Positions 35,645 through 45,599 of a DNA stretch of 64,000 nt are shown here, piece by piece. A program made the position numbers and the translations under genes. The stretch is from Polyodon spathula (lineage: Eukaryota; Chordata; Actinopteri; Acipenseriformes; Polyodontidae). Position 1 is the first letter of the stretch. Each line of letters opens with the position of its first letter. The DNA is taken from positions 58,527,684 to 58,591,683 of the forward strand of contig NC_054538.1 in the NCBI RefSeq assembly GCF_017654505.1, given 5' to 3'. The notes under the pieces are model-generated. The model was not told where the DNA came from. It saw nothing but the letters and a program-made list of their open reading frames with translations, and did not search any database.

Positions 35645-35748
35645 TGTGGCAGAATGTGCGTAGCGGTGGTGTAAATCACTAGACTCCAGTCCAGGTTCTG
35701 TGCTGGGTTTTTATTTTCCTTCCCCTGGTCAGGGAATGCACACAACAA

Positions 35749-35804
<56 letters not shown>

Positions 35805-36330
35805 AGCCGGGACACACAACAATGTGTAACCCAACAAAATAAGGATGCCCGGGTACACAACAACGTGTAACCCGACAAAATAAAGTAAAACGGGGTTGCA
35901 GTCCCAAATAAACAAACAACAAAAACAGTCCGTCTTCCCTTCGTACTCCGCGAACGGGAAAAAACACGCGAGGTAATAAATCCGGCACTTCCGGGTTGTC
36001 GCTCCTCCAAAGTATTCCCGGAGCGTCCCGTTAGTGCTCTAAAATACAAAAAGGAGATGGGTTAACAGGTGAGCCCACAACAAAGACGTCCCGTCTTTCA
36101 ACTCCCTGCTCCTGTCCCGTCCCGATTGGTCAACGAGGGCAACCACCGTCAACCAATCCCTGATTGCCACCGCGCTTCCAGTCCGGGTCGATGCTGTTAC
36201 GCCCTACGGCTCCTCCCCCTTTCCAGGTGGCCGACTTCCACCTCCTCTGGGGCAGATTGCTCCTCCTCCCTAACGTCCTCACCGGTCGGGAGGGAGATCT
36301 AAAACAAGAATCCATTCTCCCTTTGTCACA
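35645..36330 (-). repeat. 5' LTR of the gypsy element
   Basis: 686 bp. It contains a (TAA)n array at about 35750-35802 in the same place as in the other LTR. It keeps a segment near its start ('caccggtcgggagg') that is missing from the 3' LTR. Confidence 0.92.
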
Positions 36331-36584
36331 AACCCCCAAATCTTTTTTGTGTTCAGGGTGGGGTTATCTTGCTGATGACCCCGAAAATACACTTAACCTG
36401 ATCTGAAGAAGATCATTAGAAAACATAGCAGCGAGCAGCAACGTCACAGTGCAATTAAAGCGACAGTACCACATTAGCTGCGCAGTACACAACACAACAG
36501 AATACAATAGCACATCAAATAGCACCCCCATTATTCTATGTTTGTTTAATTCTAACAGATAACAACATTAATAAACTAATCTGA

Positions 36585-37130
36585 ACAGCGCAACTGATCC
36601 AGAATGCTGCTGATGCTGTAAGAATACGGACAAGTTCAAAATTAACTGAACCTATTAAAATTGTGTGGAAACTTTACACTGGATATCTTTCAAATAATCA
36701 GGTTATTTTTAGGATTCTTCTGTTGACCTTCAAGGCTGTCTGGGGAACTGGTCCTAAATATTTATCGGACTTGCTCTATCCCTACATGTCAGCTGCGCTG
36801 TTCAAGCTCAGAGCTGCTGGCTGTTCCCTTGACCAGGTGTTCCACTCTGGGAGGTCGGGGTTTCTCCATCAATGTTCATAAACATTGGAACTCGTTGCCA
36901 CTAGTTGTAAGAAGCTGTCATTCTCTGGACAAATGTGAAGCGCTGCTAAAACACATTTATTTTTCGTATCTTTTAGTAATAGGGAGATATTTTTAAATGT
37001 ATTTTATTTAAATCGTTTTGTAATGTTTGTAATCATGTTTTTATTTTAGTTATGCTATTGTACTTAGTATATATATTTTCATGTAAAGCGCTTTGGGATG
37101 GAAAAAATACATTGATTGATTAAAATATTG
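36585..37130 (+). pseudogene. L2/Rex-type LINE 3' fragment
   Basis: The plus frame encodes 'QLIQNAADAVRIRTSSKL', then 'VIFRILLLTFKAVWGTGP' and 'KYLSDLLYPY', typical of the region after the polymerase domain of L2/Rex-type LINEs. A degraded end follows, 'LELVATSCKKLSFS' and 'AKTHLFF'. The 3' UTR has 'aaagcgctttgggatgg' and ends in ATTG repeats (about 37112-37122), as L2-type tails do. It is 5'-truncated and lies inside the inverted-arm element. Confidence 0.8.
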
Positions 37131-37284
37131 TAACCTAGCCAAAACAACAGAAAATACATTCAAACAATATGCAGTCTGAAATTCTCGTAGCAGACCCAAA
37201 TGTGTCAAACTATGTTACTTTTGAAATAAAATAAATAAATACATTGCAGACCTATACTTTCAAATAAAATTATCAAACTGTCCG

Positions 37285-37287
<3 letters not shown>

Positions 37288-37324
<37 letters not shown>

Positions 37325-37350
37325 TATTATTATTATTATTATTATTATAT
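37288..37350. repeat. (TTA)n microsatellite
   Basis: TTA units with one interruption near 37322, located between the LINE tail and the right inverted arm. Confidence 0.94.
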
Positions 37351-38244
37351 GAAAATGAAGACGTTCGTGTATGAAGAGAAATAAAAACTAACTTACTTTA
37401 ATAAAGGAGTATGTTGTATTGTATTTAGCAAAAGTTCATCCATAACTTTAAACATTCAATTTTAAATTTTAGGTAAAACTATAAAAAAAAAAGTTAAAAA
37501 AAAAAAAAAAATGTGTACAATTCTACCCATATATCATGTTTATTTAGTTGTTTGTTCGAATTAAACAAACGTAGAATATTGGGGTTGCTATTTGATGTGC
37601 TATTCTGTTCTGTTGTGTTGTATACTCCGCAGCTAATGTTGTACTGTAGCTTTAATTAGAAGACTGACGCGCACTGTGACGTTACTGCTCACTGCTTGTG
37701 TTTTTGAGTGATCATCTTCAGATGTGTTTTTAATTTTTTCATTTTCTTTGTATATTTTATGATCCTACAAAAAAAAAAAAATAATAATTTTGTTAGGGTG
37801 AAAATGTAATAGTGGGTTCTGGCAAAAGTCTGAAACAACTCTACTGTTTCAAATACATTTCTTAAAGCACTTTAAAGAAAGTATGTAAAAATCAGTCATA
37901 AAGTTCTTGGTGGTCGGGTGACATCTAGGACAAAAATGCTAAAACATGTATAATTAGCCATCTGAAGAGCATAGTGGTAGGGCTACAGATTTATAATTAT
38001 ATTTACAGCGTTATATACAGCTTTATATTTATATATTTAAGTTGTTCCAGCTCTTTTAAGTTGTGTTTCTGTCCTTTTTCTGTTTTAACATCTACGTTCC
38101 ATTTAGCAACATTAATGTTTTTGAATCCCTACCAAGTTGCTCACTGGTACTCGGGGCCACACAGTGCCATGTCACGTTTCTCTTGTCTTGTAAAAAGCAA
38201 TGTCTTCATTCCGACCCAAAACCAAAAATTAAACACACAAAAGT

Positions 38245-38250
<6 letters not shown>

Positions 38251-38283
<33 letters not shown>
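38251..38283. repeat. Poly-T tract
   Basis: An uninterrupted run of about 33 T. No adjacent coding or SINE sequence was recognised. Confidence 0.95.
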
Positions 38284-38289
<6 letters not shown>

Positions 38290-38634
38290 CAGTTTCCAAA
38301 GCAGAGGCAATTATTTCCCAATGGTACTATACTCAGAGAATCCAATGGAACATATTTATCAGACCAAAAAATATAAATTTGGAGATGACATTTAAAGAAC
38401 TATTATACCATTTTTTTAAAGGTATCAGTTTAACTGTGCTAGAGACCAAACAGAGCCCATCAAGAGAGAATGCTGTTTAACTGCAAAACCACCAGGAAAA
38501 CCAAACGAGGGAGTTTGTAGTCACGGTCTGAATTTTTCCGATTGTTACTGTTGGTATGGTTTCAAACAGAGACACAGCCAATTTCATAGAAATAGCACCT
38601 ACGTATGGAAATGATCTGATTTCATTTCAATTTC

Positions 38635-38703
38635 CTCCAGCTCAACAAATGCTGCTGTTACTGCATCGATAGCAAGTGCGCCAGCCTCCAGTTTTTCAAC
38701 TGC
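38635..38703 (-). CDS. TASP1: TASP1 exon, segment AVEKLEAG to VELE, with lost donor site
   Basis: A TTTTTCAG acceptor precedes 69 bp on the minus strand encoding AVEKLEAGALAIDAVTAA and FVELE (human AIEKLQAGALATDAVTAA and LVELE). Entry phase 0 joins the 43601-43668 exon. Where the exon should end, the sequence reads CTGGAG-GAAATT, so there is no GT or GC donor. The frame runs on for 11 codons to a stop at a GTAGGT, which may be used as a cryptic donor. This suggests a splice-site mutation, unless the gene structure differs here. Confidence 0.85.
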
Positions 38704-40079
38704 CTGAAAAACAAACCATTTGTTATTTGACTATTTTTTTTTTATTTCTTTGCCAGGGCTAATAAAAAGCTCTATTGCGTTTTGTAAACAATCCATGAGA
38801 TGAAGAGGACTTTTCTCACATGTAATAGTAGCCCAGTAACAAAATCATTTTGGTAAAGAAAGCAACTTTCTTGGGGGGGGGGGGCACACTGGAAATGAGA
38901 CAGAATTTGATCCGCACTAAACTGACATTAGGAGGCATGGATTCAGACAGCTGCTAAAATACTGTGTTTGTTTATATGTGTTACAGGGCTGCCTCATTTT
39001 TGTTTTATCTTGTGCGTTCTTTGTGGGCAAGGTCCATGACATTGAAGATTGCCAGAGATCCTGAAAATTAAAAGAGGTTGTTCCATAACATGTATAAAGT
39101 TATTATAAAGTTTTGACAGTACAAAAGAAGGCTGTATGCAAATAAAAAAAGCCACAAAAAAAGAACTTGATTTCAAATGTTTCATCCATTTCAGCCTAGC
39201 TTTTCTTGACTGAAGTTGCATGAATGACATATGTAAACCTGAATATATGGTTACATAAAATAAAATGTTGCATTGCTTTCCCATGTGTTCTGGGATTTAA
39301 TCTGGAATGTACTCAGTGTCCCCTAATTCAATGCATGTGACAAGCAAAGCACAAACTTTTAAGTTTATAAAAAATTCAATAAAACAGTTACATTTCTATA
39401 TTTACTAAACTGTATTCCAAACTAAGATATCTATGATTTAAATGTGGCTTATTCCCAACCTGTAAAACAAATGCTATATACTGTACTTTACATTATTGGC
39501 AGTATTACTTTATAACCAAACTGACATACCTTTGATTAGACTGACAACATTATTTCGGCAACAGAATAGCGGTACTACATTTTAAATGCACAGCATCTTT
39601 TGGAAGATCGTTCTTAAAAATTGTAAAACATATTATTTTATATTCTTTAAAATAATAATTAAAAAAAAAAGGATTGCCGGCATTGTTAATCTAGGTAAGA
39701 GTATTTGATACTATTTATTAGATAAACTACAAAATACAGATGCACAGAAAATCTTATATATGTAGCTATAAATCAGCAACATATATTTCTTAAAATTTCC
39801 ACCTATACTTGAAGACTTGAAAGATATATCACAGTGAATTGAATAAACAGTATCAAGTTTATTATTACTTTTTAAAATAAATAACCATTAACTAGTTAAC
39901 TTAACAGAGATAGATTCCAAGCAATGCACATCCTTGTGACTTCTATGCCCAGGGGAGTGATGCATAGACCTTCACTCTTAGTAATATTATATATTTAGAC
40001 CATGGATTGATGTTGAAGTTAGATCGGACACAGCAAAGAAATGCAGATATATTTAAACATGCAGTGGAAGCCCTAGATT
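38704..40079. other. TASP1 intron, no gene seen
   Basis: AT-rich, with a G run near 38872-38883. No transposon ends or coding similarity noticed. Confidence 0.4.
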
Positions 40080-40150
40080 AGTGGTTCCCAAACTGTGGGT
40101 CTTAAGAGGAACCGGGATAGGTCATGGAGCATAAAGTAAAACATAAATAT

Positions 40151-40551
40151 TGTAGCCGTGGGCTATAAAAACGGGGGCTAAACACATAGTTAGACAGCTT
40201 GCATTGTGTAGTATAGTGGGCATAGTGCCAACTGTGTACAGCTGGGATTGGGTGGAAGTATAGTTGTCAGAGATTGGAGGGTTAGCATGCTAATTAGGGA
40301 AAACTTTAGTTGGCCAATGATCAAGCCTGGTTGGGCTATATTAGGGGGCTCAGCGCCGATGTTGGGTTCTGTTCTGTTCTGTTTTGTTTTGTTTGACTTG
40401 ACTTGACTTGGGGATTGAATTGATAAAAGAGCAATAAACTGTACCTTTGGGTGCGTTTCAACGTCAATAAACAGTGTCTGCCTGCTTATTTCACAGCCGT
40501 CGCTGGTGAATTAACCTCCCGCTTGGAACCCACAGCACGCTCGACGTTACA
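40151..40551 (+). mobile_element. Solo LTR of a retrovirus-like element
   Basis: 401 bp beginning TGTAGCCGTGG and ending GACGTTACA, flanked on both sides by 'atat', a 4-bp target duplication. Inside are pentamer runs of TTCTG/TTTTG and TTGAC type, then 'gcaataaactg' as a likely polyadenylation signal about 120 bp from the end, giving the plus orientation. The interior was lost, presumably by LTR-LTR recombination. No coding sequence remains. The retroviral or gypsy class cannot be decided from the LTR alone. Confidence 0.75.
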
Positions 40552-40845
40552 ATATTTTTAGTTTGAAATTAATCAGAAAATAATTACCCAAAATATTTTT
40601 TAATCTGAGAAAACAAAACAGAAAAAAGATCACTATTAGACAAATAAATTATAAATAGATTACAAAAATGTAGCTTCCCCACCTGCATGTAAAATGGCCT
40701 GGACCAGAAAACTATCTATCACATGCTCCTATTGAGCGTCACCTCACCAGTGTGCGGTAGTTAGGCTGGTAGTTTGTATTAATGCAAACAATCTGTTAAA
40801 ATTGATCCACTTTTAAAACAATAGCGTACTAGAGATCTAAGTCCA

Positions 40846-41260
40846 ATGCCTCCACCTGAAAAGAACAGCAAACCTGTATCAAGGAAATATGACCACAGTT
40901 ACACTGAATTTGACTTAATTGTGTATGGGACTGAAAACGATCCAGCGCCAAAGTGTGTGTTGTGCCTAGAAATGCTTGCAAAGGAAAGCATGAAGGCTTC
41001 CAAATTTAAAAAGCATTTAATTACCCGGAATGCACAAACAAAAGATGTGGTTTATTTCTTAGAAAAAATATAAAATCTATTCACCAATACATGTGTTTTA
41101 AGAAAAAAAGCCCTGAAAGCTTTGTGTCTTGCATTTCTGCACATTGTCAAAAAAGCCTGAATCAGGGAGGAGCTGGACATCGTTGAGCAAGTGTTAGGTA
41201 AGGAAGCAGCACCGAGTCAAAAGATCAAATGTGTGCCACTGTCAAATACTACATTACAAA
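40846..41260 (+). pseudogene. hAT transposase N-terminal fragment with BED finger
   Basis: The frame reads 'RKYDHSYTEFDLIVYG', then 'PKCVLCLEMLAKESM' and 'KASKFKKHLI', the Tyr-rich leader and BED-like finger of hAT transposases. After a stop, 'KALCLAFLHIVKKA' and 'KIKCVPLSNTTLQ' match the conserved stretch that follows in this family. The catalytic core is absent. Confidence 0.75.
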
Positions 41261-41400
41261 GTAAACACTACTGTACAGACAAAACACTACTGTACAATAC
41301 AAAGTAAACACTACTGTACAAAACAAAGTAAATACTACTGTACAAACTAAACACTACTGAACACAGTATACTACTGTACAAAGTAAATACTACTGTACGC
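41250..41400. repeat. Degenerate tandem repeat with ACTACTGTAC units
   Basis: Seven or so irregular units of about 18-25 bp built around 'aaacactactgtac' or 'aaatactactgtac', joined by variable 'aaagta' spacers. It lies directly downstream of the hAT coding remnant. Confidence 0.8.
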
Positions 41401-41879
41401 AGGTGTTTCGAAGACAGGGGTGGGAGTGTTCCGTCTATAGCAAATTTTCTGTCTTAAAAATAATTCGGAAATTGTGAAAAATTAGTGTGTGTTTGGAATG
41501 TGTACTGTAGCAATGGCGGGTGTTGGCGAGCCGAGAGCAGATTTCGGAAGCAAAAACTTAAAGTTGTTTTCAGCTACTTGTAATTTACCGTGAAAAATAT
41601 GAATTTTATTTTCCTTGCAGCATTTGACACTGTAAAGTCACACTTTTACCAGCGCCGTGCATTTGGTTACTATGGCAACGGGGTCAAAGAAATACCGAAT
41701 TCTTGATGGTGTTCGAGTTATACTTAAACTAGTCTGTACATTGACCAAAGTGAATCAGTGGCATATATAATGTTAGAATTTACTAATAATTTCAAGGTAT
41801 TATGAAGGTTTTAAAACTTCGTAATTATTTCTATGTAGTATTGGAAATGTAAAGAAAAATACCAAAACTTGTCATTTTC

Positions 41880-42060
41880 AGGTTTGCCATTAAAACCCAG
41901 TGGGCAAAGCTGGTTGAGGTGACGTCGTATTGACGTCAGATTCCGACGTTGGATATTGGTCAGAATAAGGTTATACATGGATGTTTTCTGATGTCTGAAC
42001 CAGAACGTTGTATCAACGTTGCAATTTGAACGTTATAACTTTCAACATATCTCTAGTTCT
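41880..42060. repeat. ACGT-rich dispersed repeat
   Basis: Contains 'gacgtcgtattgacgtcaga', 'cgacgttggatattgg' and 'gaacgttgtatcaacgttg' within 100 bp. The spaced ACGT core words are unlike the AT-rich flanks, and the style matches repeats I associate with fish genomes. The family is not identified. Confidence 0.5.
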
Positions 42061-43600
42061 CATAGAATCATGATGGCCTCACAAGGTAACAAACATCAAA
42101 TGGTGAACATATTAAATCATGATGACTTCAGTTCAAGATAAAAGAGGCACAGTTATTAGCCTTGTATCAAAGACTGTGCTATAAAACTGAACCTTTTCAC
42201 AAGAGCAGCATGTAGCAGGTTTAATCTTCACTGAGCTAATGTTGGGAGGATTGCATTCAGCAGTGTCATAGTATCAACACATAGCTCACATTCTTTGGCA
42301 ACATTTTCTACGGTGTCTTATGTCTTTCTTCTCATTCATTAATGTTTGATGTTAGCTGGGTTTATAAGACTAAAGGCTTTCTTTCTAAGATCTTCTGAAT
42401 TTTAATTGTGTTTGTTCTCAGACCAAGTTTAATAACATAGAAAATTCACATTAAAATTATGCAATAAAGCAGGATGTTATATTTTCTAAGATAATTACGG
42501 TTTCAGTATTCTGACAATAGCTATTATCAATTGTATTTAATGACAGCCTTAATGAAAGTGAATTTGTAGGCACATTCTCACACACAATTATTATTAAACT
42601 GTTATTTGAAATCAGAAATTGCATGATTGATTTATTTTACAGCTGAAGGATGTTTTACTATAATATGGTACAAATTATACTTTTGTTTTTCAGATCATTC
42701 AAAATTAAACAATCACTGTTTGATTGTTATAAAAGAATATTTGAACATGTGCGCCTAGTACAATGTTTTATAGTTTAAGTATAAAAAATATATTAGTGCT
42801 GGAACAAACATTCTTTCAAGAATTAAACAAATATTCAAATATTCTTTAATTTTTAATGCTCTGAAAAACTAAAAGCATTCATACCCTATTACAGTAAAAA
42901 CATCTTTTCTGGAGTAAAATACCCCTGGTACTCCATCAAATGACCTATTAAAAAGGACAGAGTACTATCGCTGTTTACTTTGGGCATCATTATGCATGTT
43001 TCCTATTTATAAATTCTGTTTACGAACGTATACGAACATGATAATTTGTGCAACAGAATGATAAAGCTCTCTTGGACCAGTAGCTCAAACTCAATACATT
43101 CAACAGCAGATAGTTTTTTTTAATCAACTGCAATTTTTTATTTTGTTGCCCCCATTTCTCCTAGAACGGAAGATAGAAACACAACCAAATCTTGGGAGTG
43201 GTTTGTAGTTCCAGGTCACAGCTGCGTAATGACTTATAGAACAGCTTTTTATGATGTTTCCTACTACAAGTTAATTGGAATTGAAATGTGGAAATGTCTA
43301 ATTTATGCTGAACTTTGACCTCATTTTTTTCCTAGTGGGAAACATTACATGATCACATCATAGCTTGGCAAAACACAACTGTTTTTTTTTTTTTTTTACT
43401 CTCTCAAACTGAAACATTTCTATCTGAACATTTACACTCGTACTGTAATACAAACTGTATATTCATTATATTAGATAGATGGACACAATCCGTTAATAAG
43501 GATCCACATGTACATGTTTTTTGGCAACACTTGAAACTTATAATTGCTAACTTCTTGGCTCAAATGTGTCAAAATGGTACATTCATGTATTTTTTATTAC
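42061..43600. other. TASP1 intron, no gene seen
   Basis: Includes 'tagtgctggaacaaacattc' at about 42795, a terminus resembling the hAT MITE at 44452, without a matching second end. A T run lies at 43382-43399. Confidence 0.4.
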
Positions 43601-43668
43601 CTTTTGACAAGCTCTCTTATAGGCGTGTTTGTATTCCTTTGCTTTGGATTCCGAGAGGTAACCAGCCC
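43601..43668 (-). CDS. TASP1: TASP1 exon, segment GAGYLSESK to RACQK
   Basis: A TTTTTAG acceptor precedes 68 bp on the minus strand encoding GAGYLSESKAKEYKHAYK and RACQK. This differs from human taspase-1 at only a few positions. The donor is GTAATA. Entry takes 2 nt to complete the Gly codon begun in the start-codon exon. Exit at phase 0 fits the 38635-38703 exon. Confidence 0.92.
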
Positions 43669-44451
43669 CTAAAAAGATAAACATGAGTTTTAATGCGATA
43701 CAACAGAAATAGTTTAATAAAGTAGTAATTGGTAGGAATATCGTTTTACATTCTAATTTCAACATCAGTCTAAAAGCTGAAAAGTTCTGATCCTCTGCAA
43801 AGACAGATTCCAATATCAATAAAAGGTTTCTAACAGTAGGTGATGCACTTTGGGAATGCAACATCAAAACATAAGTTGTGCATACTTTTACAAGCTGAGC
43901 CTTGACAAGCCTATATGCTGTAATTCTGGCACAAATGATCAGAGCACGACAGAGCTCCAATTATTCCAATTGTCTTTCCTTATTTTGGTCACTGGTGCTT
44001 CAGTGAAGTCAACTCTACAGTACTGAAACAAATTAGATGGCCACTTGCAGTGCTGCTGTGGAAAACAAAATAAAGGGGCCCTGAAGCAGACGAAGGATGC
44101 CAGTGTCAAAATGTCATCATAATAAATGATTATGGTATGTTTTCTTTCCCACAGCTGCATTGCAAATGGGTATTTTTATTATTTTATAATCACTATACAG
44201 TGTCCCACAAGCCACTACACAAAGTATTACATCACATAATTGGCATTATGGCAACTATTAATATGCTTCTCTACATCTCTTTAAGGTGTGAAATGTCTTT
44301 AAGCAAAGATGAATGACTTCATATTGTTTTGATGTTGCGGTGCTTCTAATCATCGAGATGTGGACATCTGATTTAACAGAGAACACTCTAAATAGCTTAT
44401 GATACTGCCTGACTTATGGGGAAACCGTGTACATGATCAACCTCCTACAAT

Positions 44452-45197
44452 TAGTGCTGGGCCAAACATTGAATTTTCACATTCGGATATTCGTTACAGT
44501 TACAAAATCTTGTGTGTATTTCAGGTAAAAACAAAGTACACAACGCATTTTCTAAAATAATCCCTGCCATTGGTGCATCTTCACAATAAACAAAGTGGCC
44601 GTAGGCACGTTTTTCTAAAGTAACAACACTAGTTTTTAACTAGAATAAACACTTCAAATAAAATACATGTACAGTGAAAAAAAAAACAATTTACTGTTTT
44701 ATTTCTCTTTTACTACATTTCACTTAACAAAAAACTGGGATTGCATCATGAAAGAAAATTTCAACGTTGATCACTATATGAGTAATTTCTTTTGCTAGTA
44801 TGACCTGTATCATACTGCAGACAGAAATGGACCCCGATTGACTCACTTACTAAATATATACATACTGCAGCGATAGTAAGAATCGAAGCGTACAACTTTT
44901 ATCTTCCAAAACAGATAGCTCTTTTATTTAGCAAATAGAGTAAAGGGCACCACTCACCAGCGCAGGGCTGATCTTAGCTGACAATCAGGGTACCCTGGGA
45001 GAACGCCCCCCCCCCCTGTGGCTCAGGCAGGACACGTCCACCACTCACAGCAGTGGCAAGCAGGTGACAAGCAAGGGATAGCAAGCAGCAGCTCAAGCAG
45101 AGTAAATCCTGCGGCCGAAAACTTTTTTTTTTTTTTTTGACTTTGAATACATGTAAAAAAACCATGTTTGGATATTCAGATATTTGTCCTAGCACTG
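44452..45197. mobile_element. hAT-type MITE
   Basis: The ends read 'tagtgctgggccaaac' and, inverted, 'cagtgctaggacaaat', typical hAT termini. The flanking 8-mers 'cctacaat' (44444-44451) and 'cttacaat' (45198-45205) match at 7 of 8 positions. The 746-bp interior has no transposase. It contains a C run (about 45006-45017) and a T run (about 45123-45138). Confidence 0.8.
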
Positions 45198-45289
45198 CTT
45201 ACAATAGTACTTCAATATACTATCCTGTAGGAACATAACACAAGTTAAAAGGATCCAGCATCTGTCGAGTCAGCTGGCCAAAGTCACAA

Positions 45290-45560
45290 ACCCGTATAGT
45301 GTGAAATCACGTGCCTGGGTCATACCCGGGTTGAGCCGGGTCCCAGCGACCCACATCAGGATGCGGGGCGACACCCTTTGAACAAGACAAAATGCATGAC
45401 AGTCGTCCTTAAGCAGTCAAAACAACAAACCTGGCTGTCACCCAGGTCAACCCTGCTTTATCAAAAGCAGTGTGAAATCCCATAACCAACCCACGACAAC
45501 GGGTCCTGACCCAGGTAGGTTCCGACCCGGGTAGAGCATGCCAGTGTGAAAGGGGCTCTA
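45290..45560. repeat. GC-rich MITE-like repeat
   Basis: The left part 'agtgtgaaatcacgtgcc' and 'acccgggttg' and the right part 'acccgggtagagcatgcc' and 'agtgtgaaagg' are in rough inverted arrangement, with more copies of 'gggtc/gaccc' words between. The CpG-rich block stands out from its flanks. No target duplication was found and the superfamily is not identified. Confidence 0.55.
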
Positions 45561-45599
45561 GTCTCTATGACAGCTAGAGAGGTATGGAGTGGTGCCCTT

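Larger units (their letters stand above)
31849..36330 (-). mobile_element. Gmr1-like Ty3/gypsy LTR retrotransposon with two LTRs and internal deletions
   Basis: Two related LTRs (31849-32614 and 35645-36330) begin TGTGACAAAG and end CTGCCACA on the minus strand. A perfect 5-bp duplication 'aaccc' flanks the element at 31844-31848 and 36331-36335. Reading on the minus strand, the order is gag with a SCAN-like segment and CCHC knuckle, protease, integrase zinc-binding and core, then reverse transcriptase and RNase H. Integrase before reverse transcriptase is the Gmr1-type order rather than the usual gypsy order. The 3.0-kb interior is short, and a deletion joins the integrase core to the reverse transcriptase C-terminal part. 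Frameshifts make it inactive. Confidence 0.92.
36395..37730. mobile_element. Element with long inverted arms, interrupted by a LINE fragment
   Basis: About 160 bp at 36400-36560 matches the reverse complement of about 37545-37725, sharing 'atttgatgtgctatt', 'cagctaatgt' and 'cactgtgacgtt'. The outer ends read 'atctgaagaagatca' and, inverted, 'atctgaagatgatca'. No clear target duplication is visible. TTAA occurs a few bases outside both ends, which could be chance in AT-rich DNA. The superfamily is not identified. Confidence 0.6.
40080..41260 (+). mobile_element. hAT transposon 5' part, split by a solo LTR
   Basis: The left end 'tagtggttcccaaactg' is a hAT-type terminus, related to the one at 8903. 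A BED-finger transposase start (40846-41073) and decayed downstream coding follow to about 41260. The matching right end was not found. A solo LTR (40151-40551) interrupts the non-coding 5' region. Confidence 0.65.

Noticed and set aside
36331..36400. TTAA target duplication for the inverted-arm element
   Set aside because: TTAA is common in this AT-rich sequence and does not sit directly at matching ends.
41250..41400. CRISPR-like array
   Set aside because: Units are degenerate and spacers are themselves repeats, and the setting is eukaryotic.
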